Assembly: GCF_000208745.1 (NCBI RefSeq)
Contig: NC_030858.1
Location: forward strand, 35,252,061 to 35,316,060
Source of the DNA: Theobroma cacao
Taxonomy: Eukaryota; Streptophyta; Magnoliopsida; Malvales; Malvaceae
Length of the DNA stretch: 64,000 nucleotides
Reading direction: 5' to 3'
Shown piece by piece: positions 24,858 to 37,619 of the stretch. The position numbers and the translations under genes were made by a program. Each line of letters starts with the position of its first letter. The first letter of the stretch is position 1. Under the pieces are notes generated by a model. That model worked only from the letters and a program-made list of their open reading frames with translations, was not told the DNA's origin and searched no databases.

Positions 24858-25946
24858 ATTTGAAGAGAGGTCAATGCCAGGTTTAAGATCTGAATCCCCT
24901 ATTTCTCTCAATTCTTTTTGTTTCTTCATATGCTTTTCTGTACCTTTTGATTGCATGGATGATCGGATTACAGGGCATATTATGAATTTATAGTAGTACC
25001 AAGTTTTAATTGGGTGTCTAATTTGTAATTTTTACTAAAGGTTAGCGGCTTGGAAAGTTCCTCTGGTGTTCATCGGAGAATGGGATTATCAATGTTGCAA
25101 GATCTCTAGTTGTTGCTCTGCCGTGTGAGCCTCCACTCCAAAAAAGGAATCCAATTCAATAATAACACTATTGATGCTATTGACTAAAGCATATCATCCC
25201 AAAAGTACCTAAATTTCCCTTTGGCTAGTTTTTTGCTGTTCTTTATGCATTTTGTGTACACAGAATTAAGTGATATATTAAATCCACGGCAGTGTAGACT
25301 GAACTATATAAATAAAGATCATTGAGTTACAATAGATGCTCTATCTCATGCTTACATGTAGGCATCTCCACCATATGTTGAAGGTGGTTGCTAATACCTT
25401 CTCATATCATCAATCTTTAGGACAGCTTCGTTGCTGAAAATTTAACATTTGATATGCCAATTTACGCGGACAAAGTAGCAAAAGATTGGAATACCAGTAA
25501 AATGAAACCGAAACATGCTTGCGGATTTTGTACTCTCACAGAGCCTTGGCTCGACAGTAAGGTGTTCATATATAAATCACCAAGTAAACAGCCGACCCAT
25601 GCATACCTAGAAACAAGTCATTAGACACACTGCAATGCAGGAAAAAAGAAGCACCACGAGAGAGGCACAAAGCTAGGTGCCAATGACTAAATGATTATAG
25701 AGGATCGTACGTAGAAAATTTTCATTGGGTACTGGAAAATTATAAGTATTGACGTTTGCAACTGACATCGTTTCTAAAGTGGCGAGATAAGTGAAAATGG
25801 AAGCTCCATACAGAGTATATAAACCCTGCTCCCATTTCTTTTAGATATTTTCGCTACAGCAATCTAAGAACTAATCGTAGACAACCTCGAGCCTGGGACA
25901 ATTCTGCTTACTTTCAAACTAAAAGCTCATATGTCCAGCCTATGAG
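24858..25946. other. Convergent 3' intergenic region between NDA and SelT-like
   Basis: This holds the 3' UTRs of two converging genes. No further gene or repeat with definable ends was seen. Confidence 0.5.
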
Positions 25947-27362
25947 CTAAGGCCACACTACTCCAACGTTGTCAGTTACTGTTGATTTCGCCAACGTTTT
26001 GCTGACAAGATCTTTTAGCTCGATCTCACCTGGAAACCTTCCCTCCTCCAGTTTAGAGAAAACCTATAATTTGCAGAAGTGAAAAGGTAAGTAAGCGAAT
26101 GGAAACATGAATTCCTGAATTAAGAGTTAATGAAAAGAAAAGAAAAAGCTTTCAACACTCCTCACGTACTTATGTCAGGGACAAATAAAAAACAGATGAG
26201 AAATGAACGTAACTTTATTATAATACCAAAACTCAATCTAAGGTTTTCCAAGCAGCTAAATGAAACTCCATGAATCAATAAGCAATAACAATCTGTAAGT
26301 ACGCATTCTCCAATGCTTGCAAGTATTAATTAAGTTTGGGCTCTCGAATGCCGGGAAATAAACAAGGAAGAGACTAAGATGGAAGCAAAATCATGGACTG
26401 TTTCATAAATCTTGGAAGCTCCTAACATTGGTTCGTGATCTTGTTCAAGGTTGAAAACATCTAGTTACGTATCATGACAGTGGAAACCTTTATATGTATC
26501 ATCAATCAAGAATCTGTCAAGGATTTTCACTAATCTCACCATATTAAATTCCTGACAAGCAGAAGAAATTCAAGCCAAATCATCTAAAACCAGACATAAG
26601 ATAGTAGAAAGGTCACTTTACCAGTTCATCATTGCAGTAAACCTCGAAAGCCCCTGAGCTTTGCAGAAAAGACTGCAATACATTCCCAAGAAGCCAAGCA
26701 CTTGCAATGGACCCAAATCTATTTGCACGCAAAGAATAATACCATGGCGGTGGTGTCATAATCCCAATCATAGGAAAAATATGTTCACCTGCCATTATAA
26801 TCCCTATAACTCCAAACTGAAAAACTGGAACCACTTTCGAAAGCAAACGTTTTGGCAATGGTGGTGGATAGTTAGCGAGGATTACATCAATTCCAGGAAA
26901 CTGGGTTTCTAACATTTTCTTCATTGTCACCGCGGTTCCCCTGCAAAATTTCGTCGTTTACTTTTTAATTCTTCAAATACAGTATCTACGTTGTACCAAG
27001 GAAAAGGCAAGTATGAAAAATAAATATGAAATGGAACCTGTAAGAGCAAGAAGCGCAAAAGTTGATATTCACGGTGCTGCCATAACCGATTCCTCCAAGA
27101 GCGCTGGGTTTCTATAAAGGTAATAAAAGGAGAGAAAAAAAATTAGATAAATTAAAGAAGAAGTTTACTAAAACAATTGATCAATGGCTAAAATTACCCG
27201 TAGAGGAATATCTAGGGTTTCATCGATGAGTGGAGGTTTGGGTTGACTGTGGTGGTGGTGGTGGGACGGCGGTTTGGGCGGCGGAGGAGTGAAGAGGCTG
27301 AAGAGATCGGAGACGAAGAGGACGAGAGGCAATCCTAGGAGAAGGAGCTGGGCTCGATCCAT
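25947..27362 (-). CDS. SELT: Selenoprotein T-like protein (Cys form)
   Basis: Four minus-strand exons (27362-27198, 27111-27038, 26940-26622, 26063-25947) encode 224 residues, the usual SelT size. The N-terminus is a hydrophobic signal or anchor segment (LLLLGLPLVLFVSDLFSLF) followed by a Pro/His-rich linker with five consecutive His. The redox motif CASC (residues 74-77), in the stretch VNINFCASCSYRG, begins the thioredoxin-like fold, and Cys replaces the selenocysteine of animal SelT as expected in land plants. The central region has the SelT membrane-helix-like insertion (FQFGVIGIIMAGEHIFPMIG). The protein is expected in the ER/secretory membrane as an oxidoreductase; its plant role is poorly known. 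The gene is convergent with NDA and shares a 1.1-kb upstream region with the divergent U-box gene. Confidence 0.95.
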
Positions 27363-28516
27363 GGCGGAGATGCGAAAGCCAACGAAAGATTGGGAACTTG
27401 GGGAAGTTCGAGAGTGGAGGAACGATTAAAAAATGTTTTTGGGCAAGTCAAATTAACTAACAACCTGTTTGGGTGATTGGATAACTCTACGCGGATCAAA
27501 GATGGAGCAAACCCGAAAAAATCTGAAACGGGTGGGATCGGAGTACGTTGCGTTGTTTCTGGAAAGTTGACTTAAACGTTCGTAGAGTTCGGTACAGAGC
27601 TTTCTTTAATTTTTTAACTTTCTTTCTTTTATCTTTTAGTCACAACTCAGAGTCAAGCTTCCTTGCGTTTGCCTAAAATGTACTTATTAAAACAACTTGG
27701 TATTTGAGAAACGAGTCAAACCAATTGTCCAAGGGGTTTGCATAACGATAGGAGTGGGAATGGTAAGTATAATATTAGATTTTTTTTTATTCTGTTTTTT
27801 TTAAGCTAAATAAGTTGAAGTTACCGAGCTATCCCTCCTACTTCTAGATTTACTTTGTCATGAAGCAATAGCATTGAATTATGTTATTAATCTTCAATCT
27901 AAATTCATAAAACACAATAATTAGATAAATTTATAAAATCCCCCACCCGCACCCAATATTTAACTCTAATATAAAAAAAATTACAGACTTAAATAAATTT
28001 TAAATTATTTAAAAATTTCAAGAATATTTTTATTTTTCGATATGATTAATAATTTTTTTTAAATTAAATAATTTTTTATAATTTAAAAAATTTAATCATC
28101 ATTAATTAAAATAATATTGATCATTTTATATTAACATTATATTAATGTGAAAAAATAAAAAAATCACATAATTGTACCTATCATGTTATATTAACATCAT
28201 ATAATATAAAATAATAAATAAATAATTATCATTAATTAACTGTTAATTATATAAAAATTTATTTAAATATAATAAAAACTTTTAGATATTATGCAGTCTT
28301 TACTTTTACCTGACTCAGTCAATCTTCACCTTGATTTACCGAGTTATGAGACAACGTCAAGCCCTTTGGATCGGGTCAAACCCGAGTACGAACTCATAAT
28401 TTACAAGGTACAACCAATATAACATACAGGACTTTACCAGAATTTAACCGCGGGAAGGAAAGTCCGCGCCCGCCAAGTTACACCTTGACTTATCTCCTTC
28501 AACTAAAACTCCTTTG
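27363..28516. other. Divergent promoter region with AT-rich foldback repeat
   Basis: This spacer lies between the divergently transcribed SelT-like and U-box genes. From about 28005 to 28300 it holds an AT-rich foldback block resembling the long-TIR MITE family seen at 13985 and 53378, including an ATTAATTAACTGTTAATTAT arm. Promoter elements of SelT could not be singled out. Confidence 0.5.
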
Positions 28517-28524
28517 TATAAAAG
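28517..28524 (+). promoter_or_regulatory. TATA box of the U-box gene
   Basis: TATAAAAG is about 100 bases before the uORF start at 28621 and about 150 before the main ATG at 28673. The position argues that the in-frame extension reading upstream of 28673 is not translated. Confidence 0.65.
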
Positions 28525-28620
28525 CTTAACTCCAAGAAAAATTCAAACAAACAAACAGCTTCAGTCTTCAGCTAAGCAAACCAAACAATTGTTTAACCTT
28601 AGTATTTCCGATTTTTGCAA

Positions 28621-28671
28621 ATGCAAACCTTCCAACCAACCGCAATTTCTTTTACGTTCAGGTCGCCGTGA
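28621..28671 (+). other. Upstream ORF (16 codons) in the U-box gene leader
   Basis: The first AUG downstream of the TATA box is at 28621. It opens a 16-residue reading frame (MQTFQPTAISFTFRSP) in a frame different from the main protein and stops with TGA at 28669-28671, only one base before the main ATG at 28673. If transcribed as inferred, scanning ribosomes meet it first, so the main protein depends on leaky scanning or re-initiation. Confidence 0.6.
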
Positions 28672-28672
28672 A

Positions 28673-31600
28673 ATGACTTCACCAGCACCACCTTCCACAG
28701 CGGCCGCAGCGGCGGAGTCCATCCACCGTTCACTCGCAGAGCTCACTTCTTCCTCGTCCGATTCTTTCGACAACCCCCGCCGGTTCACCGCCTTTGTTTC
28801 TCGACTGCGGCTCCTCCTCAACCACAACCACTTCCTCAACCCCGACTCTCTCCCTCCGGCTCTCCAAACAGCTCTCAAAGGAATCGCCTCGGATCTTTCC
28901 AAAGCCACCGAAACGGTGTCGGTTTACCGTAATAGAAGCAAGATCTTCGTCCTCATCAACTGCAAATCTCTCTCTTCTTCTCTGCAACAGCACTCCTCCG
29001 CCATAGCTTCCTGGCTCGCCTTGATCGAATCTTCCCTCTCCGACAACCTCCCTGAACTCCGCAAAAAAACCTCCGATCTGTCGCGTGACATGAAACAATC
29101 TCATTTCACCGTACAAAATCTCACCCCAAAAAAATAAACTTTTCTTTTTTTCTCAAAATATAAATATTAACAAATTCGTTTCTTTTTCCATTTTAGGTTA
29201 CTGAAAATGAAGAGAGAGTGCATCGTACGCTACAAAAAGAAGGAGAAGGAAGGCAAACAAGTAAAGCAGTACAAAGCGCGATAATAATGGATTTAGCGAG
29301 ATGCTTAGGAATTGATTCCGATAACCACGGGGAGTTAAATAATCAAGTTAAGTTGTTAAAAACGGATTTATCAAACGCAAATTCAGTTCCCGCAAGGCGG
29401 ATTTTAGTGTCCTTGGAGAAGATTTTGGATAACTGGTCAATAGTTCCGGGAATGTCAACCTCAAACGTTGACCGTGATTTTGAAGAAGAAGCTCACATTT
29501 TACCTTTTAAGAATTTTTTGTGTCCGTTAACAAAGGAAGTCATGAAGGAACCCGTTGTGTTAGAGTCATCACAGACTTATGAACGAACGGCAATCAAGTA
29601 TTGGTTCGAGAGGTGTTTGGAGGATGGAAGGGAGCCGACGTGTCCGGTAACGGGTCAGGTTTTGAAGTCGTTGGAGATGAAACCGAATATTGGATTGGCG
29701 GGTGCTATTGAGGAATGGGTTAATAGGAATGTTGAGATTCAGGTGAAGGGCGCGGTGGAGCAGCTAAGTAAGGAGGTGGAGGTGGAGGTGGAAGGTGTGG
29801 AGAGGGTGTTGGATGTGGTTTATAAGATATCAGAGGAGCATCCTTCTAATAGGTTTCGAGTTCGAAATGCTGGGGTTGTGGTGATGATTGTTACGTTGCT
29901 TAGGAATTGTTCAAAGAGTATTGGAACTGTTTTGAGAGGTAAAGCTCTCGCAGCTTTGCTTAGCATGGCAAAGGATGAAGAAAGCAAGGTTAGGACTTCC
30001 ATTACATGCTCTTACATGTTTTATTTTATCAATGTGGAGAGTAAAAACTAGAATGTGATGGAAAAAATTTGGCTGGATTTTTCTGCTCCTTATTTACATT
30101 TAAGATTGGTTGCCGAATTTACTTGTATGCTTGGTTGAGTTATGTCTTCTGGAAAAGATATGAATTTGTTTCTCATATGAAGAAAGGATGATACATGTAA
30201 GTAATTAGGAATATTAAGTGCTTGAGGAAGTATTGAACTAGACAACGTCTTGTAATTTTGAGTCTTCAAATGTTTGCCTGTATTTCAATTTGGCAATTAT
30301 TATACTTGCATATTTCTAGCTAAATTGTTTGTTTTCAATTCTCTCACACAAAAAAAGGAAGTAGAAATATTGCTTGCACTTTTGTTATACATATTTTATG
30401 CTTGTTGTTTGACAATGGAAGGTCTGTTCTGGAAAAAGGGTTCTGTGATGCTTATCATGTCTAGTTTCTGATATTGTTTCAAAATGTTTATTAGAAAATA
30501 ATGCTTGAAGAGGGCATCACTAGATTGGCCATACATAGTCTTATTGGAAGCTCAGAGAAAGAGAGGGAGTATGCTGTGAAGTTATTACTGGAGTTCTCTA
30601 GTGATGAAGCTTGTTGTACGAGAATTGCTTCGGAGAAAGGAGCATTAGTTCTTCTCTCAAGCATGGCAGGAAATCTGGAGCACCCTGCTTTAGCCAATTT
30701 GGCCGAGGGGGTATTGACACAAATGGAGAAAGTTGAGGGTAGTGTTCAGCATTTAGCAGCTGCAGGAAGATTTGAACCCTTGCTCAGTCGATTGCATGAA
30801 GGTATGTCTAATGCTAACGCATTTCATGTTTGTTATTCAATTGATATAGAAAATGGGGATATGAAATATGTAAAGTATCAGCAGTTCTGGAGAAAGCAGA
30901 GAAGCTTTCTTTTTATCATTTGCTCAAAGTAGAATTTATGATATTACATAAAAGTGAAGGTGCTCTTTTACTTTGAGCAGGACCTGATGATGTCAAAATA
31001 GAGATGGCATCCATTATTGGGAGAATGACCTTGACAAATAATAGTAAAGAACGAATTGCCAGGCAATGTGCTCAAGCGCTAGTTGAGTTGTTATCTAAGA
31101 CAGAGGGAAGAACACCAAGCTTGCAAGCATTAAATAACCTGTCAGGGTTGGATGACAATGCAACCATTCTTGTCGATTCTGCTGTACTTCCAGCACTGAT
31201 AGCTATTCTTTTACAAGACCAAGGTGCTTCAACAGAATGGAAAGAATTAGCAGCATCAACAATTGCAAACATAGTATCAAATCCTGGGCACTGGGAATTA
31301 GCTGCAATCGACAAGAAAGGAAATTCAATGCAGTCAGAATCAGTAGTCTTTAGTCTTCTTGGACTTCTTTTTGTTGCATCCCCACAATGTCAAGCGTCTA
31401 TTCTCCGCATCCTATATGGAATGGCTTCCTCACCACAGGCTGCAGGTAAATATTTTTTTTGAATTACCTCTGTGAAAACAATCATCTTCTTGACAATATG
31501 AGACCATTATGTCTTTGCTTATAAAGAAATTTGTGAAGGAATTTGGACTTCATGTACATATATTTGCATTAACAAATATGCTATTTGTTTGCCTTTTTTG

Positions 31601-32750
31601 TTTGTTTATTTATTCAAATATGTTGGATCTTTCAGAGTCAGTAGCCACACATATAAAAAATTCTGCGGATGGCATCAAAACGATTATACCATTTCTTGAA
31701 TACCCAGAGGATGAACACAGAATTTATGCTTTTAAGCTTATAAGAGTACTCACAGAAAGGTTTGGTCATGATTTAGCTCTTGAGCTTAAACCTTCTGACA
31801 AGCTTTCCCTATTAAAAGAGAAATTACTAGACGACCAGTCAACAGACAGTGAGAAATCTGATGCTGCATGCATACTTGCTAATCTTCCACTCTCAGAAGA
31901 TGAGGTAAAAACAATCCTGGGGGCAAGCTTTTTTCAATGGACAGTAATGACTCTTAAAAAGCAACAGCGTATCTCTAATGGAAGAACATCCCGACGTACA
32001 TCAAGCATGGCAGAAGGACTTCTAGGCCTATTACTCCACTTTACAATGAGCCTTGATCAAGAGACTATTGATGTGGTCATGGAGTATCAACTCATGACCA
32101 TTTTCTGTGAGCAGCTCAGTTTTGCTGCAAAACCTAAAGTGAAAGAGCTGGCTGCTGTTGGATTGAAGAACTTGTCTGAAGCTGGAAGGTTACTTGCACC
32201 TGCAGACTCAGAACCATTACCTCCCCAAGGCTGCTGTGCTTCCTTGATGTTCTTGTTTCGGAGGGCTTCTCCAGAACCTTCCACTTGTCCCATACACAAT
32301 GCTTCATGTGAAAACAATAGTCAGCTGTGCTTACTAAATTCCAATTGCATCAGACCCTTGGTTGACATTCTCCATGATGAGGATATGAATGTTCAAATTG
32401 CTGCAATTGAGGCTCTTTCAACTCTTGTGTTAGATACTTCCAATGGTTACAAAAGAGCTGTCGATGAGCTCGAAAAGCATGATGTTATTGCATCTGTCAT
32501 TGAACTTTTTACAGAACTTCGTCCTGGGTTGCTTCAAGAGAGGGCACTTTGGATCATAGAGAGGGCATTGAGAGTGGATGGCCCTGCCCATAAGTACTCA
32601 CTCAATCAATCACTGGTTAGGGCTTTGGTAGAAGCCTTTAAGCATGGGAATGCTAACGCAAAGAGGCATGCTCAGGATGCTCTTACCCACCTAAAGCAGC
32701 TATCAGGAGTAAGCGGAAAAGCCTCCAGTCAATCTCGGCCAAGGAGGTAG
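28673..32750 (+). CDS. U-box E3 ubiquitin ligase with ARM repeats (PUB42/43/44-like)
   Basis: Five exons (28673-29110, 29197-29988, 30495-30801, 30981-31445, 31636-32750) encode 1038 residues. The first 240 residues are a helical U-box N-terminal domain (UND-like). The U-box is at about 250-320 and includes FLCPLTKEVMKEPVVLESSQ and CPVTGQV. The remainder is a long array of armadillo/HEAT-like helices. It belongs to the plant PUB42/43/44 (SAUL1) group; its length is closer to PUB42 (about 1030) than to PUB43/44 (about 800). Proteins of this type ubiquitinate substrates at the plasma membrane or in the cytosol, and SAUL1 restrains senescence and immunity. The specific ortholog is not settled. 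The start at 28673 was chosen because it is downstream of a TATA box at 28517. A uORF precedes it. Confidence 0.93.
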
Positions 32751-33437
32751 GTAGCAATGGCAAATACCAATTGTTTTTACTTCTTCTGTGTCAATATTGT
32801 ATAACGCTATGATGCTTCTATTTTGTACAGCATTCACAGATACCAAATTTTGTATTCATTACTGTATGAATTCATCATAGATGTTGTGTATTCATCAGGC
32901 AAGAAAATTGATTCATAAATTCCTTTAATCTTTTCCCTGCTCAGCAGCATGATTACATACAGTTTACTCCTGCTTTAGAATTTAGAAATTCTGAAAAAAA
33001 AAAGAAAAAGAAGAAAGGTTCTCTAAGCTGATAAGCATTCTTTTGAGCACTTGTTGCAATGTCTTTTACCGACAACATGCCCCTCAATTGTAGAAAAACA
33101 AGTGACATGCCGAAAAAAGAGGAAAACAACTTTGCCCCCAGACAATTCAGCAGGACTTGGTGTTGATGGACAGGAAAAAAAAATTATATGTTATTTCTTT
33201 ATTTTCACTGATCTCAAAACATTTATCCGACATAATTGAGCATGTGAGTTAGCTTAATCTGACTTATAGGGACATACAACAGCGGCTTTAAAATCATTAA
33301 AGCCGAGTGACTTTCCTAAGTTTTCTACAGTCTGCTTCCTTCACATGCCTGATTTAGTAAATGTCTTGGACACTGAAACCCCATATTCACCGCTATGTTT
33401 AATTAATTAGAGCAAAATCGATGCAGCAGATTGAAAA

Positions 33438-33468
<31 letters not shown>

Positions 33469-35731
33469 TCTTTCAGTAGGAAGAGCAGAGTATCCCATTG
33501 AGAAAACAAATAGAAAGGAACAGAAACTGTTGTAGCTGGCGACTGACAGCAAACGACTTTATTATATTTTGATCCATATAATTAATTTTTCTGAAATTTT
33601 TTGTCAAGTTTGGGTGGAGGATTTAAACTTCGAATCTATAAAGCATTACATGTTTTTATCAATAAAGATTTGTTGAATGTGTTGATAGTTTTAAACAGTT
33701 GTTATATATTGATCCAATTGAAAACCTTTTTCTGTAAGCATTAAATCAAATTCACAGATCATTAGCCCTCTAGGTTAAGTTACATACTTGGCATGCAATC
33801 CATATGCTGTTTTTCTCCTCAAATATGATTATATTTATATACACTGTCATCCATTATTTTTATTTTCACCCAAAAAACGTGTGCTCGAAATTAAATCTTT
33901 TTAAACAATCTAAAATTCTGGGAATTGGATTCTGAGAATGCTGTATATCAATGGATCCACAGTTGCAGGAGAAGATGACTTGCAACATAAACTGTCTAAA
34001 CTGCCCAAAAAGGACCAGTTAACTGCCAGCACCATTGCAGCAAGCACCACCCGGTGACAGGCTAACATTGGGCTGCCATAGTATATATCCGGCCTCAAAG
34101 CAATCTATATTTATTTTCATCAAAGGTACGTTGTCCCTGCTTTCTACTATTTTAATTTCATAATTTATAAGTTTAATTAGATAATAAATCTATGTCTAAA
34201 AATAAAAAAAAAATGATGATATTAAATTATGTTATTCACGTAACTAACTTTTTTCATCATCTATTGTCATTTAATTTTAATTTAACATATTCAACAAGTA
34301 ACCCACTGTTTACCATATAAAAAAAAAAGGTTTTTCCATTTGAGCATTCAAAGTTCTTTGTCCTAAACCTGACAATTCTATTCAAGTAGCCCCATTTTAT
34401 GATCAAAAAACGTATTTCCATAGAGCAATCGAAGCTTTTTGTCCTCCACGTACCGACAATCCCATGCAGCCAGCCAAAAAGGGTTTTTGTTATAATCAAA
34501 CTCTATGATTGTTAAGCATAGTAGGGGGCAAAAAATTTAGGTTTGCACGTTTTCTGGCATTATAATCATAGTGTTTTACGATGGATGATTGTTATAATCA
34601 GACTCTTTTGAGTGTTAAGCATAATGGGGATGATATTTATGTTTGCAACTTTTCTTTTTTTGCTTGCATTATTGATGTTTTATGATGTTGCATTGTGACC
34701 ACCCCAGATCTTGATGTTCATACATTTGATTTCAGGATGTCAATAGGCAGCATTTTCGTTACTTTGTTTGAATATTGAGCCCACTACGGTTTTGACATTA
34801 TGCAAGCCGAGTGCAACATCACCATGATTTTGTACCCATTCAAACGAAAGAAAATTTATATCATGGGGCTATATAAATTGTAGATTAATTAGCATTAAAG
34901 CTAACCATTTAAGAAAGAGGATAATGGTTCAGTAATAAAGTTGTGTTAGAATGGATTTAACTTAAATTTAATTCATACTAAGTATTTAAAAAAAAATAGA
35001 CAAAATGTCAACTGCGACAAAAACGTGATTGGATTAGATAAGAGAAAATATCACGTAACATATTTTAAAAAATAAAATAAAATAAATAGTATGTTTTAAT
35101 CTTAAATTAAACAGATAGAAAGATTTTAAAAAATTTATAAACATAAACATTATAAATCCTATTAGCTTAATTCTTTCGAAAATATATAAAAAAGATAAAA
35201 TTAATTCATTCGGACAAAATTAGTTTTTTTTTTCAGATATAGACAATTAAATATAACCACAGACCAAAACAAAAATGTTTACAATTTGTTTCTCCTCTAA
35301 AATGCAATTCATAAATAGTCGACAAATTGGTCCAGAAAACAAGTGTTTCTACCCCCCACGCCTTTTGCATTCTCAACCGTCAAACTATGAATATTAATAA
35401 GCATATTTACGTAACTTATCATGCAGTTTGTACCTCATAATATTTTCCAAATTAATTAGCTGATTAATTAAGAAATTAAACTACTGATGAAGTAGTATAG
35501 AAAATTATGAAGAACTCTAAATAATTAAAGACAAGAAAGATGTAGAGATGCCCTTTATTAGCTTTTATAGCAATGAATCAAAAATTTCAAATTACCTTTG
35601 CTTTCTTTCCCATGTGTTAATTGTAGTCTGACATTTTACATGTGCAAAAGGGTTTGCATGAAGGGCAAGTTCAATGGGGATCTCCCCGATTGCGTAGCTT
35701 TTTTTAACAAGTAAACTTAGTTTAGGTCTAG
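32751..35731. other. Intergenic DNA with AT-rich repeats
   Basis: This contains the 3' UTR of the U-box gene and an AT microsatellite at about 33441-33468. From about 34480 to 34650 the phrase TATAATCARACTCT...TGATTGTTAAGCATARTGGGG occurs twice as a roughly 100-base direct repeat. No gene was recognised. Confidence 0.5.
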
Positions 35732-35737
35732 ACTTAG

Positions 35738-36150
35738 AGTCTGTTTGGCCTAGCTTTTTTTTAATTTAAAAATTATTATGAAGTTTTTATAAAAAATAAT
35801 AGTTTTTAAAATTAAGCTAAAGTTGTTGGTAAATTTTTTTTTATAAGTTTTTTTTTATAAGTTATAATTTTTATTAAAATTATCATAAAATGTATTTTTT
35901 TAGAAGGTAATATTGTAATTATTTTTAACAAATGAGGATATTTTTTGAACAAAAATAAAAATGTTCTTGTATTTTTAAAAGAAGAGAAGAAAAAGTTTTT
36001 CATTGGAGTTTTTTTTTTAACTCTTTTTTTAAAAATTTTGTTTTTTTAAAAAAAGTTATTTTTTTTTAAAAGTTTCTCAAAAGATCATGTTTGTCTTGAC
36101 TTTTGCTTTTAAAAAATAAATAAGTTAAAAAAAAATTAGGCCAAACATGC
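35738..36150. mobile_element. 413-bp MITE with target-site duplication
   Basis: The ends are inverted repeats. The left reads AGTCTGTTTGGCCTAGCTTT, and the right, read inward on the other strand, reads GCATGTTTGGCCTAATTTTT. The element is flanked by the direct repeat ACTTAG at 35732-35737 and 36151-36156. The interior is A/T homopolymer-rich and non-coding. This is a compact non-autonomous DNA transposon; its superfamily is uncertain. Confidence 0.75.
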
Positions 36151-36156
36151 ACTTAG

Positions 36157-37619
36157 TCCTTCCATATTATATATATTCCTATGTAGATTTAAGTTGTTAA
36201 TTTGCTAAAGCATTTACATCTTCCTTGACAATATGCTCCCCTTGATCGTCCCCATTGCCTAGTTTTACATAAAAGAAGAAGAATTGTCCAAGTTTAGTTT
36301 GTAGCATTGAATCAGACTTAAACTTCATATACAGCTTCTTCAGGTACGCTGCCATTGCATTGCTTTATTCTCCTCTTTCCCATGTGCATGTTGTTTATTA
36401 AAGCATTTAACCCATGCTTTTACAATTTAAAAAAGGGGTTTTCTTTAAGAGCAAGGTCGAAAAACCTCCTGCGTAATTGCCCAAGGGACCCTATTTGTTT
36501 CCAGACCTTGTAAAGTGGATTCTATTTCTTTTCATCATCTTTTGGCGTCAGTAAGAAACCTCTAAACTATTTTAAAATGTATAACATGCAACACCTTCTA
36601 CGATCTAACCTTGCCTCTTCTTCTTCTTTTCCCACCCCTTTTTCACCGTGCTAAAGTTGGATTGTGGTCTATAGAATTTGTTCCCTCATTTCCGATAAAT
36701 TAGAATCCTGACTTTGAAGAATAAGTCTACTTTGTTCAGAAGTTATTCTTTCTTTTATTCCTTCATGATGATCATTCGTTTCAAACAATAACTTCCATTG
36801 CTTTAATTAACCTTCCGCCTCTCCAATCTCATCGATGGGCATTTTAATGGACTGTTGACTTATTAATTTGCATGATAAGTTATGCTTGCGAGATCATTCT
36901 TTTCAAAACTGCCGACTTCTTAAATTGAACAGCATTTCCAATCCCCCATTGGTTGATAGTTTTCATGTACTTTTGCAGCACCAAAAAGTTTGATATATCA
37001 TTATTCTGAAAGGAATTAATTATCTTTGAAAAGATTCAAAAGTCCTACTTCTTCAAAGAAATTCCCCAAAAATCTTCCTCACTTTTATTTCACCCGATCA
37101 CAACTGCAATGTGAACGTGAAGAGAGTTATGAGTGACTTGTGGCTCAATTCCAACTTCTTTATTTAGTTTAGCTAAGTGAACAAGTTGGGAACTAAAATT
37201 GTAAACTGGTATAATGAAGGAATCAAGATTGGACACGGTTAGTTAATGACCCACCCTTCATTTAGACTCATCAAATTCATTAAGCATGAACTTGTTTACT
37301 ATTAAGCACATTGCTTTTTCGAGGGGAAAGTGGTTGACACTTGACAATGTGTCAAGAAGTATAGCCTACGCAAAGGAGTATTTGGTCTTTAAGAGAAAAT
37401 TATGAAAAATAAGCTTCATTATAATTTTAACTATTGTTAATCAATTTTTGACATAACTTGATAATAATGCCTTTTAAATAATTTCTGACAAATTAAAATT
37501 TTTTCAGTTTTCTCTATCCTGCTATCTAGACAAAAATTTTAAAATTAAATATCGATATTTCTCTCTTGCCAAATACTATCTATCTCATCATCCAACTTTT
37601 TTTCGTCATTCCAAAGAGC
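36157..37619. other. Intergenic DNA, no gene seen
   Basis: Moderately AT-rich single-copy-looking spacer. No conserved reading frame, RNA gene or bounded repeat was identified. Confidence 0.4.

Noticed and set aside
28514..28672. N-terminal extension of the U-box frame
   Set aside because: The frame begins at TTG, not ATG, and includes the TATA box; the ATG at 28673 is preferred.
28561..28908. 115-residue frame antisense to the U-box gene
   Set aside because: Opposite-strand shadow of exon 1 with no domain.
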